From Aselliscus stoliczkanus (Eukaryota; Chordata; Mammalia; Chiroptera; Hipposideridae): a DNA stretch of 64,000 nt. Made by a program: the position numbers and the translations under genes. Shown here one piece after another: positions 35,439-46,375 of the stretch. Location of the stretch: the NCBI GenBank assembly GCA_033961575.1, contig CM066730.1, positions 154,717,523 through 154,781,522 of the forward strand. The letters run 5' to 3'. Positions within the stretch are counted from its first letter, which is position 1; each line of letters begins with the position of its first letter. The notes beneath the pieces are model-generated. The model saw nothing but the letters and a program-made list of their open reading frames with translations, did not search any database and was not told the DNA's origin.

Positions 35439-36685
35439 AAATAGATTTTTTTAATATTCATTTTTAGATCCTCTCCTGTAGTGGCCTTCACAAACCACAA
35501 ACATAATTCTTTAGTCATGTATACTTACACAGTCATGACTAAGTGTGATCCTTATTAACTTAATAGAGAATTTAACTCACTATTATGCTGACAACATCAA
35601 TCATCCTGAAGAGCTTCTGAAAGAGAGCCAGTACCTAGGCAGCAGAGGTTTGCAGCAGGAAATACGAAGGTAGGCCAGTGTGAGTGCGGGGACGCACTGA
35701 GGGGATGTGTCCCTGTACCACAGCATGGTGGGGCAAAAAACCCCCAACGACACTGCAATCCCCTTAAGCACAGAGAGGGGGCTGGGGACAAATCAGTATA
35801 AACCAGCCTTTACCCCCTAGAAACGAACAGGAGAGTCCACACACCAGGACCCAGGAGTTTGCAGGGGCTGCCTCTCCTTCTCCACCCCCATCTCCTGCGT
35901 CCAGCCCAAGGGCAGGAGGCAGGAGCCTGGGCTCCTGGACTTGTCCAAGTCTGACGCAGGCCTGGTGACGGGCAGAGTGGTCACAGCTGCACAGTACTCT
36001 CCCTTCAGAATTTTGGTAGAAACTGCAAGAACCTGTCTAAGCTGACAAGACCCTCCTGCTAAGGTTCTTTATGCTCGGGTCCCCTTGGCGACCTCTCCCA
36101 CCATCCTGGGAACCCCTGTTGTGAATATATACATTCTGGGTTGAGGGGAGAGCCAGAGAACACGTATCTTCTATATTGTATGAATTACCAATGATAGGAT
36201 ATGTGTGTGCATATATATAGGCGTGTATATGTATGTGTGTACACACACATATTACGTGTGTATATATAGCCTACAGATCCTACACTGACAAGCCAGGCTG
36301 GCTGGCACACAGCTGGCCATTCTTTGTGCTCACCACCCCATGGCTGTACAGCAATTCTACCTCGGCCCCTGAACTGTGGAAAACAAAGTCTAGCTATCAG
36401 GACAGCACGGGGCCCATTCATAGTAAGAGCAGAGGCGAGAGGGAGGGAAACAAGGCTGTTAAACCACAGACACTACAAAGCAATCTATCCTAGGAAACAA
36501 TTTTTTTCTCCTCCAGTTCTGCCAGGCCTGGCTCCTCTGCAGGGGCGCTGGTGGGTCTATCGTTGCCAGGCTCCTATCAGCTTAGGTCCTGCAACCAAAA
36601 CCCAGAGATGAAGTCAACACATAATCAATCGGTTCTTTCTTCACTTCATCTTCTTCCTCACAGCTTTAGGAGCTCTAACTATAGA
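35439..36685. other. Unique sequence with a TG/TA-rich stretch near 36196-36268
   Basis: No exon or transposon recognised. The alternating purine-pyrimidine stretch at 36196-36268 contains 'gtatgtgtgtacacacacat', which is nearly self-complementary. Confidence 0.5.
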
Positions 36686-36689
36686 GAAT

Positions 36690-37135
36690 CGATCCAACAA
36701 CGGTACTATTAAAAATAATCATATTGTTAGCAACCCAAGTGTCCAACAATGGATGAATGAATAAACAAAATGTGGTATATGTATACAAAAGAATACTCTT
36801 CAGCTTTAAAAAGGAATGACAGTATGCTAAGTGAAATAAACCAGTCACAACAGGAAAATACTGCATGATTCCACTTATATGAAGTACCTAGAGTAGTTAA
36901 ATTCAGACAAACCAAAGTACAAAGTGGTTGCTAGGGGCTGGTGGGTGGGAGGAACGGGAAGTTATTGTTTAATGGGTATGGAATCTAAGTTTGGGGAAGA
37001 TAAAGTTCTAAGATGGACAGTAGTGATGGCTGCACAACAGTGTGAATCTACTTAATGCCATTGAAGTGTATACACTTAAGAATGGTTAAACTGGTATATT
37101 TTATGTTATGTATATTTTACCACAATAAAAAAAAA
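36690..37135 (+). mobile_element. Old L1 LINE 3' end
   Basis: 'caacaatggatgaatgaata', 'attccacttatatgaagtac', 'tggttgctaggggctggtgg', 'gaagtgtatacacttaagaa' and 'ttttatgttatgtatatttt' are diagnostic L1M 3' UTR text. 5'-truncated. Confidence 0.93.
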
Positions 37136-37149
37136 TCATTGTTATTATA

Positions 37150-37400
37150 TCTCTTACTAATATAAAGAAGCTACAATTACATATCTACTACATGCCAAGC
37201 AACGTGCTTTACCTGTTGATTCATTTAACGTTTACAAAAATCCTCCAAGATAGTTATTAATACCGTTCTGCAAACGAGGAATTAGAAAAAGCACACAGAG
37301 CCCCGAGAGGTTAAGTGACTGTCCAAGGTCAAAGAGCCAGTAAGTACCAGAACCAGGATTCCAATGCCTACGCCCTTTCCACCGTAAAATGCTGCTTTCC
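37150..37400 (-). repeat. MIR SINE, antisense
   Basis: 'tctactacatgccaagcaac', 'gtgctttacctgttgattca', 'ttaagtgactgtccaaggtc' and 'gtaagtaccagaaccaggat' follow reversed MIR. Confidence 0.85.
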
Positions 37401-37539
37401 ACCCCAAAGGAGAGATTTATCTGATAATATAAAATAGCCACAAACCACACAACCGTGGAGCAAGGAGAAAGGGTATGTGGTCAGCAACAGAGAACAAAGG
37501 AAGAATTTACTCTGATGTGCCGCATGCAGACACTCCCAT

Positions 37540-38047
37540 CCCATAAGGTTATAGTAGAGCTGAAAAACTCATGGTGCTTCGTGACATCATAGCTTTCCTA
37601 ATACTGTAGCACAAGATGTCACTCACGAGTATGAACGTATAGCACATACACGTATGTATAGCACATTAATACTTGATAATAATAAAAGACTGTTATAGGT
37701 TTATGTATTTACTATGCTATACTTTTTATCGTTATTTTAGAGTGTACTCCTTCTATTTACAAAAAAAATAAGTTTGCAGTAAACCAGTATGCCGTGTCAC
37801 GCTGGCAGCAGCCTTGTGTATCTCATGTTTATTGCCTCTCTTGATTGCACCATTTTCTCTGGTGCCTGATTTAATCTCATGTTGTTTTGTACAGTCACCT
37901 GGTATACAGGCCTGGAGCCTAGGTGTGCAGAAGGCTGTACCATCTAGGTGTGTGTAAGTGCGCTCTATGATGTCCACACAATGAGGAAGTCTCCTAATGA
38001 CACCGTTCTCAGAAGGTGTCCCCATCGTTAAGTGGAGCATGACGGTA
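37540..38047 (+). mobile_element. Tigger-type (pogo/Tc1-mariner superfamily) DNA transposon remnant
   Basis: 'catactttt'-like text and 'atcgttattttagagtgtac' with 'tccttctatttac' match the Tigger interior. The right end 'gtaagtgcgctctatgatgt', 'ctcctaatgacaccgttctc', 'ccccatcgttaagtggagca' finishes in the CATGAC terminal motif next to TA. The transposase gene is absent or internally deleted. A minus-strand open frame here (37753-38082) is only the transposon. Confidence 0.85.
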
Positions 38048-39875
38048 TTGTTCCAAATTACGTGCATGCTCACTAATCCCATTTATAAGGCTGTGCTTGC
38101 TCTGATGATCTCTAAGAACTTTAGACACATCATGTAAAACCGCAACAAACTGGGAAAAGCTGTTTGTGTTAACCACAAACCCCAAAAATGACATTTCTCA
38201 TAAACTACCAAGCAATGTCCTATTTTGTAAGAATTTTTACAGACTTCTCCAAGGTCAAGAAAGAAAATCTAAGAGTTAGTGTGTTGCAAAATTAAACCCC
38301 AGCTCCCCAAACGCTAACTAAGCAGAGCTCTAGTAGAGCAAAGGGAACGGTGCTAACTTCCTCCCCACTCCCCTTTCCTAGCCCTCTGCTCTCACTCCAA
38401 ATGGATCGGAACCGGCCAGTCTGAGTGGCCAGGCAGCTCTTGGTTTAGAAAAACAGAAGCTGCTGTTGGGGTCCACAGGTGGAGCCACTTCTTAAAGACC
38501 AGCTCTCATCACCAGCCCCATCCCCACCCCACTCCCCGAGAGGAAGCTGCAGCGTCTGCTTGTGAGGACAGCCAGCGGATAGGAAATGTGGACAGGCAGA
38601 TTCCAGTCCCACCCGTGTCATTCAGTCAGGGTTCGGGGGGGGCATCCTGCCAGGTTCTATCCCAAGGGTGCTGTCACTTCCACCAGGAACTAACAGTTGC
38701 TCCCCAGTAGATTTAGGCACCAAAAGGGCTGACCAGAAGGTGTGGCGGGAGTGAAATCCACAGCATGTAGGTCTCCAAGAGTGACCAAGCTTTTCTGAGT
38801 GACGTGAGAGAAGGGGCTCTACCACCACAGGTTAGGTAGGAAAGAGATTCAAAGCAATTCCTTTAGGTCCCTTGTCTCCCCCCTCGAGACAAGGAAGCCT
38901 GGGTTCATGTCTAGGCTCTGAATTTCCCAAATGGAAGCCACTCCACTGCAGACGAAAACAGCCTCCTTCCCACCCCCACATCCCCACCAATTCACAGTCA
39001 ACAAGTGTCTCCTGGTACTCAGAAAATAGCTATCAAACAGGAAATGAAGAAATATCCATTTCTTCCAGAAGGAAAGGGGAGGAAATACATCTCTATAAAG
39101 ACAGGAAATCAGCTGATCAGGATCCAGGCCCCTCGGGGAAATGACTGCTCCCTTCTCCAGACACCGGGTGTGCAACCCTAGTTCCTCTCAGGCCAGTCAC
39201 TCCCTAGGTCAGAATTTCCAAACCTGGGTCATCTTGTTATAGATATTTAGTTAAAGGGGAAAACAAAGGCACCTCGTGCCCTAAATCCAAGCACATTTTC
39301 ACAAACGTCCTGCTTTTTGCTCATCGACTTAAAGAGCCAAAAAGTAATGTTTGCACGATACTCAGAGAAACCTCAAGGGACATTTGCCAACAGCGCCAGG
39401 TGACCCCAATATTTAAAGTCTGCATCCACCCAACCTGAGGTCGTAGCTGGGTGTGGGATACAAACCAGAGAGGAGGCTGAGAGTTTGTTTGCCAACAGCA
39501 ATCATCAAGCAGCTTTATATTTCCATAGTTGCCCAACTAGCAGGGGCTCAAAGCTTTCTTTTCCCAGCCCCAATCTAATTCTGAGCCCCACTCTTTGCTG
39601 AATCCCTCCATTTGAGGGGGCTGCTACAAAAAGGTCACAGTGACTACAAGCCTTGTCCAAGGTCATTAGTTAGTCCAATGGAACCAATACAACTTCTAAA
39701 TGCTTTCCATGTAAAGAAAAACTGCAAAACAACTGTTTCTCAAGAAATTCTTAGGCAATAAAAATTTCTATGTCCTATCTACAAAAATTCCTTTCTTTAT
39801 CCATCTTTCTTATCCATCTCCACTTTACACTAATATTTCCCAACTCAATATGGAAACATGCATCCGCCTGTAGTC
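38048..39875. other. About 1.8 kb of unique sequence
   Basis: No repeat recognised and no exon supported. Overlapping open frames near 38849-39175 lie on opposite strands without domains. Confidence 0.5.
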
Positions 39876-39879
39876 AATG

Positions 39880-40085
39880 CATTGAAAGTTTCCCTCCACT
39901 ATTCAACTCCACAAACCTTTACAAACACTTCAGGTTGGGCACCGTGTTAAACATCACGGATGCTGAGATGAATGAGATGCTATCCAAGCTCTCAAGATGC
40001 TCAGAGTCTTATGGAGGACAGAAGCACAAACAAATAACTGTTATTCAGAGGGGTCAGTACCATCAAAAAGGAAGACCATGTGCTT
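39880..40085 (-). repeat. L2 3' end, antisense
   Basis: 'aacacttcaggttgggcacc', 'catcacggatgctgagatga', 'caagctctcaagatgctcag' and 'ggaggacagaagcacaaaca' are antisense L2. Confidence 0.75.
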
Positions 40086-40838
40086 AGAATTCTTTCGTTC
40101 TGGCTTGGTTTGCCCAGTGAAAGGAGCCCTTCTCTCAAAGAACCTCTAAACACACTTTTACTTTCTTCATTTCCATCTTAACACCTCCAAATGCTGCTGC
40201 CCAAAGTGCCAAGGCTGTAAATCAGTACATGTAAAAACAAGAACGCCACCATGATGGAAGAGAATTCTTGAGTCAGCCCTTGGAGGGAGCTGTACAGAAC
40301 CGCACCCAGGAAACCACCTGAACAATGAGCTGACTATACTCACATTCCCCACCTGCCTCCCAAAGCCAGAGAATGGGACACACAGGAGAGTCATCCAAAG
40401 GGAGAGAAAGAAGTAGACACCCAAACCTACATTTTCCCATGAACCAAAGCTCTCCCCACCAAGACAGTCTCAGTAACACCATCATGTTTAATGATCTACG
40501 AGTATAAAAAGTCATTTAGTATTATTAGTCCCTTTAGGTTAGTCTGCAGAGAAATCATCCAACAAAAAGTATGGAGGCGTCTAGCCCAAAACAATGTATT
40601 TTAAAAAGGGTGTTTTCAAAACCAAAAGCCCAGTCATTACAAATGGATTAGGGTCTTGTTCTATTTATACTCTGTTCAAAGCACCATTAATTCTCATCTT
40701 CTGATAATGAGATATCCACTAATAGAGGGAAAAGATCAAGTCTAAGAGTGATCATTTCCTCTTCAGGGGCAAATACCAACCCCCAACACAAGACTTTCTC
40801 TGGGTCCACATTACTCAGAGCAAAAGAATGAAGGGTGC
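40086..40838. other. Unique intronic sequence
   Basis: No exon or repeat recognised. Confidence 0.5.
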
Positions 40839-40983
40839 GGGCCAGCTCAGTTGGTTAAGAGCTCGCTCAAGAGTGCGAGCTCTGAGCAACAGGGTTGCTG
40901 ATTGGATTCCCAGCCCGAGCTGAGCAGCCACTGAGCTGCCAACAGGTGGCAGGATGGCTCAGCTAAAAAAAAAAACAAGAAAA
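40839..40983 (+). mobile_element. tRNA-derived bat SINE, gctcag-head type, short body
   Basis: 'gggccagctcagttggttaa' (head shortened by a few bases), 'gctctgagcaacagggttgc', 'caacaggtggcaggatggct', 'cagct' then A-rich tail. The duplication aaaagaatgaagggtgc is perfect on both sides. Confidence 0.95.
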
Positions 40984-41940
40984 AAAAAGAATGAAGGGTG
41001 CAGTGAGGTCTCTCTACCAACAAAAGAACAGATCCTCATATTAGGAGGGCCCAAAAACCCTAACTCAAGCAATCGAAACATTCTGCCCCCTAAGCCAAGG
41101 AAGACTTAAAAGCTATCACACTCCATTTCCTTTTCTCTACCTTCCCGCCATTTGGAGAGGGCAGGGGAGTGGGATTGAAAAGGGGGGCCCAGTGCACACC
41201 TGGGGATGATGGCCAGTCTAGTGTGTGCGGTAGGAGGGCGTCAGTGAAGGAGAAAGGCAACTGGGGGCAAAAGAAGTATCAGGGGTAGAGATCAGAGGTT
41301 TTACACCACTCCAGGAGTGACCCCTACTAGTAAATGCAAGGACACCCTGGAGACCCCTGAGGTCTAGGGCTGGAGAGACAAATGAGAGAGGGGGCATCTC
41401 CATCCCTTGCCTCACTTTGACTAGTCTGCATCTCTCTTGGATTTCCTGATTCTAAACCCAGCCCTTCCTCCAGTCTCACCCTAGTGAGAAAGCAAGCAGA
41501 TGGGTGGTACAGTTTTATTGCAAAGAAAATAGATGGCAATTAATAACTGGTTTGCACCAGAGAAGCTGGTTTGACAAATCAGCCTGCTGTTTCCAAGAAG
41601 CTTCCCCCTCTCTCGGCGTTACACCACCCTTTTATTTATGTTTTTAATAAAGCCATATCCCCATATCTAACGATACAGCATCCTCCCTTCCAGCCCCTTG
41701 TCAGCCCTCCTTCTACACTTACTATCTCGTCTCCCCCATGTGGAGTCTGAATCCCATTCATTAGAGGAGGAAACATAACCTGTTCCGCAAGTATTTCATC
41801 TGCCGCCACTCCTCTCAGTGGCACACGCCCCGTCCTGACAGGCAGCCAAGGTGACATCATTGGAGTGTTCCCTCAGGCTTCCAGCTCTGAGCACCTGATC
41901 TTTAAAAGGGTATGAAGTACCAAAAAAAATCAATCACATC
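40984..41940. other. Unique intronic sequence
   Basis: No exon or repeat recognised. Confidence 0.5.
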
Positions 41941-41944
41941 AACA

Positions 41945-42300
41945 TTTGGTGAATGCTTGTTAAATGTAGGGCACTGTGCTAGGTAAAATGAGGACTAGAG
42001 AGAAGGCTGCGCCATCACCTGCGAGCACCAAGAGCGCAATGTAATTGGGCAAATATGTGGCAAGTTAAATAACACATAATAAGACAGCCTTACACGGTCA
42101 ACTGGCAATGAGAGGTTAATGCTATGAGTTCCGAAGAAGAGTGAGTCATCGCCAGGTTAGTATGGTTTGAAAAGGATGAACGGGAAAGGGAGAGCTTGAG
42201 TTGAGCTCCAAAGACCAGCAGGATTTCACTGGGGCAGTGGCGGCAGGGGAGAGGGTGGTCTTACAGGAAAGAAATGGCTCCAGCCATCCTAAGTTCCAAA
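41945..42300 (-). repeat. L2 LINE, antisense
   Basis: 'tttggtgaatgcttgttaaa', 'agggcactgtgctaggtaaa', 'gagagcttgagttgagctcc' and 'aaagaccagcaggattt' follow antisense L2. Confidence 0.75.
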
Positions 42301-42438
42301 GAAAAGCCCCAAAGTAAGCTAGATATATAGCAACAAAAATAAATAAGAGGCAAATATTAATTAAGAGACTTTATAGCCAGTAGGCTATACTACAGAATAT
42401 TGGTACAGGGTTTTTCAGGCAGAAAGAAAATGATCCCA

Positions 42439-42557
42439 GGGCCGGCTGAGTGGCGCGGTGGTTAAACGCTGGCTTGGGACGCCAGCGGCCCCTGTTCGGG
42501 TCCCACATATGAGGGCCAGTGACACTGCCCTCAAAAACAAAACAAAACAAAACAAAC
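42439..42557 (+). mobile_element. Short tRNA-derived bat SINE with (AAAAC)n tail
   Basis: Head 'gggccggctgagtggcgcgg', stem 'gctggcttgggacgccagc', B box, 'agtgacactgccctc', and a regular AAAAC tail. The duplication agaaaatgatccca is perfect on both sides. Confidence 0.96.
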
Positions 42558-43682
42558 AGAAAATGATCCCAAATGGAAGACTAGACATGCTAGGAGAAAG
42601 TAAAAGCAACTTAAACAAAAAGGAAAGGTAAATATTTGGTAAATACTGTCTGCATAAAACAATACTCATAATGAGAATTTTATTTATGTAATAAACACAA
42701 CAAAAATATACTAAAACATTTGCATTAAAAATGGCATAATAAAAATAAATAATATATTACATGGACTATTAAAGCAAAGAGAAGACAGTAACTAATTTAC
42801 TCACTTAAAAGAGCTAAAAAAAGTCCCATTAAGAACATAACATTTGGAGTGCATCTGGAAGGATAAATTTTTCAGTAGAGGAGGAGTTTTTTCAGACCGA
42901 GACAGAACTATGAGCAAGGCACACAGACAAGAAACTATCTGGAACGTGGGTGCTGAGGGCATGAGCACAGCAAAGGATTACGGGGGTAGAAGGCAAGAAA
43001 GGCGGTGAGGGGCAGGAGCCGCAGAGGTGGGGGCATCCTGCTCCTGAGAAACCTGGCCGCAGGCTGTCCCTGGCCCAGAGTATCCCGCTTTACACAGTGC
43101 ATGTCACCGTCAGAAAAATTAACTAAATAAGAGGTCACACTCTGAGATAAGAAGAGACCAACAACATGGAGGAGTGAAGCGGGCAGAGGGGCAGTTCCAA
43201 AGTAAGCCTGGCCAGAAAAAGCTGGAAGAATACAAACCACACCTTGAGTATTGGTGACCCTGACCAGTGGGACTAGCTGGAATACTGGCAAAGAGAACTC
43301 GTACTTTTTACTTTGTACTGCTTAAATTTATTACAATGAGCATGTGTAATTCTGTAGTAAAAATAATAGAGAGAGTCAGATAAACATAGTAAGCCTGTGT
43401 TTTTCCCTCTTCAATTCTAGAACGGTATTTTTTGTTTCAAAGAAACTCACAATGCCCACACCTGACTGGGGCCCCTTGGCAAGACTTAAGCCACAAGGTA
43501 AAAAGTGCCAGCTGAAGTCACACTCCCTTCCCCACTCACAAACAATAAGAACTTACAAGAATGCAAGTCAAGGTCACTTCCCTGACCCCCTCAGTAGGCA
43601 GGATTCCAGAACTAGGAGTTTTTAGAGAAAAGAAAGAGACTCGGGCCAGACAGCTCTATTCAAGGAAGTGAAGCGAAAGTAT
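42558..43682. other. Mostly unrecognised, with possible antisense L2 at 42840-43280
   Basis: 'ggagtgcatctggaaggata' and 'ctatgagcaaggcacacaga' are weakly L2-like. The 118-codon minus-strand open frame here has no recognised domain. Confidence 0.4.
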
Positions 43683-43935
43683 AATGCTGCAGTTAAGAGC
43701 TGGAACTCTGTAGTCCCACAGAGCTGGATTGAATGCCCGTTCTACCATTTACTAGGAGTGACCTTGGGCAAATTATTTCATTGGCTGAGCCTCATTTTTC
43801 TCTTCTGTGTAGTGATGATAATAAGATCTACTTTTACAGGGTTTTGATGAGAATTCAACGGGCTAATGTATATAAAGTGCTTAACACAGTCCCTGGCACA
43901 TAGTAAAAACTCAACTAATGAGAGCTATTGTTACT
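43683..43935 (+). repeat. Nearly complete MIR SINE
   Basis: 'tgcagttaagagctggaact', 'ctaccatttactaggagtga', 'ccttgggcaaattatttcat', 'cttaacacagtccctggcac', 'atagtaaaaactcaacta' span almost the whole MIR consensus. Confidence 0.93.
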
Positions 43936-44194
43936 ATTATTTTTATTAATCCATTCAGCCCATAAAAGGGAGACATCTCCCACTGAAATACAAACCAGCT
44001 CCATCTCAGCTCGCTTTCCTAAATGCTGCCAAAACCTAAGTGCAGAATTAACAGGTCAAGGGGTGAACCTGTGTTCTTTCTGTGTCCCCACAAAGAGAAT
44101 CTTAATACACAGTATACAAAGTCTTAAGATACCAGCAAAAGTTAATTTCCCATGTGCTCTTCTCTCCAGGTTAGAAAGTAGCTAAACCATCTGT
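43936..44194. other. Unique sequence
   Basis: Nothing recognised. Confidence 0.4.
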
Positions 44195-44351
44195 TGTAGG
44201 TTGAATTGTGTCTCCCCAAAGATTTTGAAGCCCTAACCCACGGTACCTGTGAATATGACTTTATTTGGAAATAAGGCCTCTAAAAAATGATCATGTGAAG
44301 ATGAGGTCATTAGGGTGGAGCCGAACCCAATGTAAGACTGCTGTTCTTTTA

Positions 44352-44525
44352 CTTATCGGGCTGTCGGAAAAGTCATGACATATTTTTTTCTCTGTTTTTT
44401 GTTGCAAAAATATGTCATGACTTTTCCGACAACCCAATATTTATTTTTCACTTTCGTTCACCTTCACATTAATTTCAGGTGTATAGCCTAGTGGCTACAC
44501 ATTTATATAATTTAAGAAGTGATAA
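44352..44525. mobile_element. Retroposed fragment nested in the LTR, carrying a mariner MITE and L1 5'-end-like sequence
   Basis: The LTR breaks at 44351 and resumes at 44526. The break is flanked by 16-bp direct repeats ending in tgttctttta (44336-44351 and 44526-44541, 14 of 16 identical). A duplication this long points to L1-type target-primed insertion. After the palindromic element, 44441-44525 ('ttcaggtgtatagcctagtg', 'gctacacatttatataattt') resembles the 5' region of laurasiatherian L1s as I remember them. Confidence 0.65.
44356..44437. mobile_element. 82-bp palindromic mariner MITE (MADE1-like)
   Basis: Two arms of about 32 bp are inverted copies differing by two transitions near the tips. 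Arm core: 'tgtcggaaaagtcatgacat' followed by 'attttt'. They are separated by about 17 nt ('tctctgttttttgttgc'). TA dinucleotides flank both ends (44354-44355, 44438-44439), the target of mariner elements. There is no coding capacity. The size and layout match the human MADE1/Hsmar1 pair, but the sequence is a different mariner lineage. Confidence 0.9.
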
Positions 44526-44800
44526 GATTGGTGTTCTTTTAAAAGGAGGAATTTGAACACAGAGCCAGACGCATACAAATGATGCACAGGCCCAGAGAGA
44601 GGCCACCATCTGTTGGACAGGCTTGAGGCCCCCAGAAGCTAGGAAAGGAGCCCAGAACAGGTTTTCCCTCAGGCCTCGGAGCAGAGCCAGCCCTGCTGCA
44701 CCTTCATTCAGCCTTCAGAGCTGTAAGACTAACAATTTCCATTGTTTGAGCCACTCAGTTTGTGGCACTTTGTTATGGCAGACCCAGGACGCTAACACAC

Positions 44801-45080
44801 CATCTTTCTTTTTTTTTCCATTGGCATTTACCCTATTATAAACTATGTATTTTCAAAAGGAATTTTAATGTGAAATCAAAAGGCGGGTTACTGAAAAATG
44901 ACAGGACCTGGCTATGTGCACACTTCTTTCTCTACTGATTCTCATCTCCCAACAAAGAGAATACCATCATGGAAAAAAAGAGATTAGTACCAACATTCCT
45001 TTGAATCTGGTGTATTTGCTTCCCTAACCATCCCCAGATGAAGAGAAATAAAGAATAAAGGACAACCCATATATATTGAG
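44801..45080. other. Unique sequence
   Basis: Nothing recognised. Confidence 0.4.
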
Positions 45081-45084
45081 TATC

Positions 45085-45275
45085 CACACCCATGTGAGCC
45101 TCACATATGCTAGGTGCTAATACACATTATCTTATTCCAACTTCACAAGGTATAAACTATTCTCCCCACTACTAACAAGGAAATCAATATTTAGAAAGAT
45201 TAAGTTGCCCAATATGATACTGTATAGCCAGGAAGTGGCTGAGCCAAGACTCAAACCCCTTGTTCTTAACTACAC
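45085..45275 (-). repeat. MIR SINE, antisense
   Basis: 'catatgctaggtgctaatac', 'acattatcttattccaactt', 'gattaagttgcccaatatga' and 'agccaagactcaaacccctt' follow reversed MIR. Confidence 0.8.
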
Positions 45276-45349
45276 CAATCTCCTTGAACAAGTACTTTTG
45301 AACCAATTCCCTAATTATGATTTCCTACCAAATTTTTATTTCAACCACT

Positions 45350-45520
45350 ATGTGTTGAATGAATCAATGAAGAGACCTTATAAATCTTGTCTAATTCCTC
45401 CCATCTTTACAGTAAGAAAACTGGCCTGAAGAAGTAAAGTGACTCAATCAAGGTCACAAATGTTAGTGGTGGAATCAGGTATCCAATCTAAGTTTCCTGA
45501 TTTCCATTACACCACTTGAG
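45350..45520 (-). repeat. Second antisense MIR copy
   Basis: 'cccatctttacagtaagaaa', 'gtaaagtgactcaatcaagg', 'tcacaaatgttagtggtgga' and 'atcaggtatccaatcta' follow reversed MIR. Confidence 0.75.
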
Positions 45521-45544
45521 TTTGAGGACAGCAGCAATACATCA

Positions 45545-45775
45545 AAATAGAGAGCACAGATGCTAGAATCAGACTTCTCAATTCAAATCTTGGCTCTGCC
45601 ATTTAGTGGCTGTGTGATTTTGGCAAGTCACTAAACCTCTGTTCTGATTCATCTGAAATTGAAAATAATACCTTTGTCATATGGTTACTCTAAGGGCTGA
45701 ATGAACTAATATAAAAGTATGTAAAATAGTGCCTGGCACATTAATAAGTGCTACATTTGTTCATTGCTGCCACTG
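45545..45775 (+). repeat. MIR SINE, sense
   Basis: 'gcacagatgctagaatcaga', 'tctgccatttagtggctgtg', 'ggcaagtcactaaacctctg', 'atagtgcctggcacattaat'. With its antisense neighbour it forms a MIR inverted pair. Confidence 0.93.
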
Positions 45776-45914
45776 CAACTATTAAATAATGCTAAGCAAA
45801 CACCAAAGAGTATACACACAGTGACCAGTTTTATAAAATTGCAGACAACTGTACTCATTGAGTGATTAAGAGAGAAAAATAGAGAAAGGTTATATATTCC
45901 CATAAATTTGCCTA

Positions 45915-46190
45915 ATTTAATTATTAGTAATAATATTTATTGAGTATTTATTTACTCTGTGCCAAGCTCAGTACTGGTACATTAGAGACATTACTAAATT
46001 GCATTAACTCTAAGACCCAGCAATTGCAAAATGCACCAATATTTCATTTACTCTCCCCAACAGTTCTATTAGGTAGAGTTCCCCTATTCGAACGTAGGTA
46101 CTGAGCGGTTAAATAATTTATCCAAGGTCACACAGCTAGTAAATGGCCAATCCCAGGCCTGTCAGACTCCAACGCTCCTTGCCCTGAACC
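45915..46190 (-). repeat. MIR SINE, antisense
   Basis: 'taatatttattgagtattta', 'actctgtgccaagctcagta', 'aggtcacacagctagtaaat' and 'cccaggcctgtcagactcca' are reversed MIR. Confidence 0.88.
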
Positions 46191-46375
46191 ACTTGTTCAC
46201 CGGCAAACTTGAATGTGCATGGAATCACCTGGGAGTCTTGCTAAAATGAAAACCCACGGAGCAGGTCTGGGGTGGAGCCTAAATTCTGCATTTCTAACAA
46301 GCTCCCCAGGTGCTGCAGCTGCTGCTGCCCCTGGATCCCCACCCAGGGCCTAACAATTATGCCTCCTCCTGGGTC
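46191..46375. mobile_element. MER5A-type hAT MITE
   Basis: 'cttgaatgtgcatggaatca', 'cctgggagtcttgctaaaat', 'ggtctggggtggagcctaaa', 'tctaacaagctccccaggtg' are clear MER5A text. Confidence 0.88.

Larger units (their letters stand above)
44195..44800 (+). mobile_element. MaLR/MLT-type solo LTR, split by a nested insertion
   Basis: It starts 'tgttgtaggttgaattgtgt', continues 'ctccccaaagattttgaag', 'gactttatttggaaataagg', 'gaagatgaggtcattagggt', and after the insertion 'ggaggaatttgaacacagag', 'ttgtttgagccactcagttt', 'gtggcactttgttatggcag' and a CA end. These are LTRs of an old non-autonomous endogenous retrovirus-like family. No internal gene or partner LTR was seen. The subfamily cannot be fixed by eye. 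Confidence 0.8.

Noticed and set aside
44195..44800. Complete endogenous retrovirus
   Set aside because: Only one LTR was seen, with no internal genes or partner LTR. It is a solo LTR.
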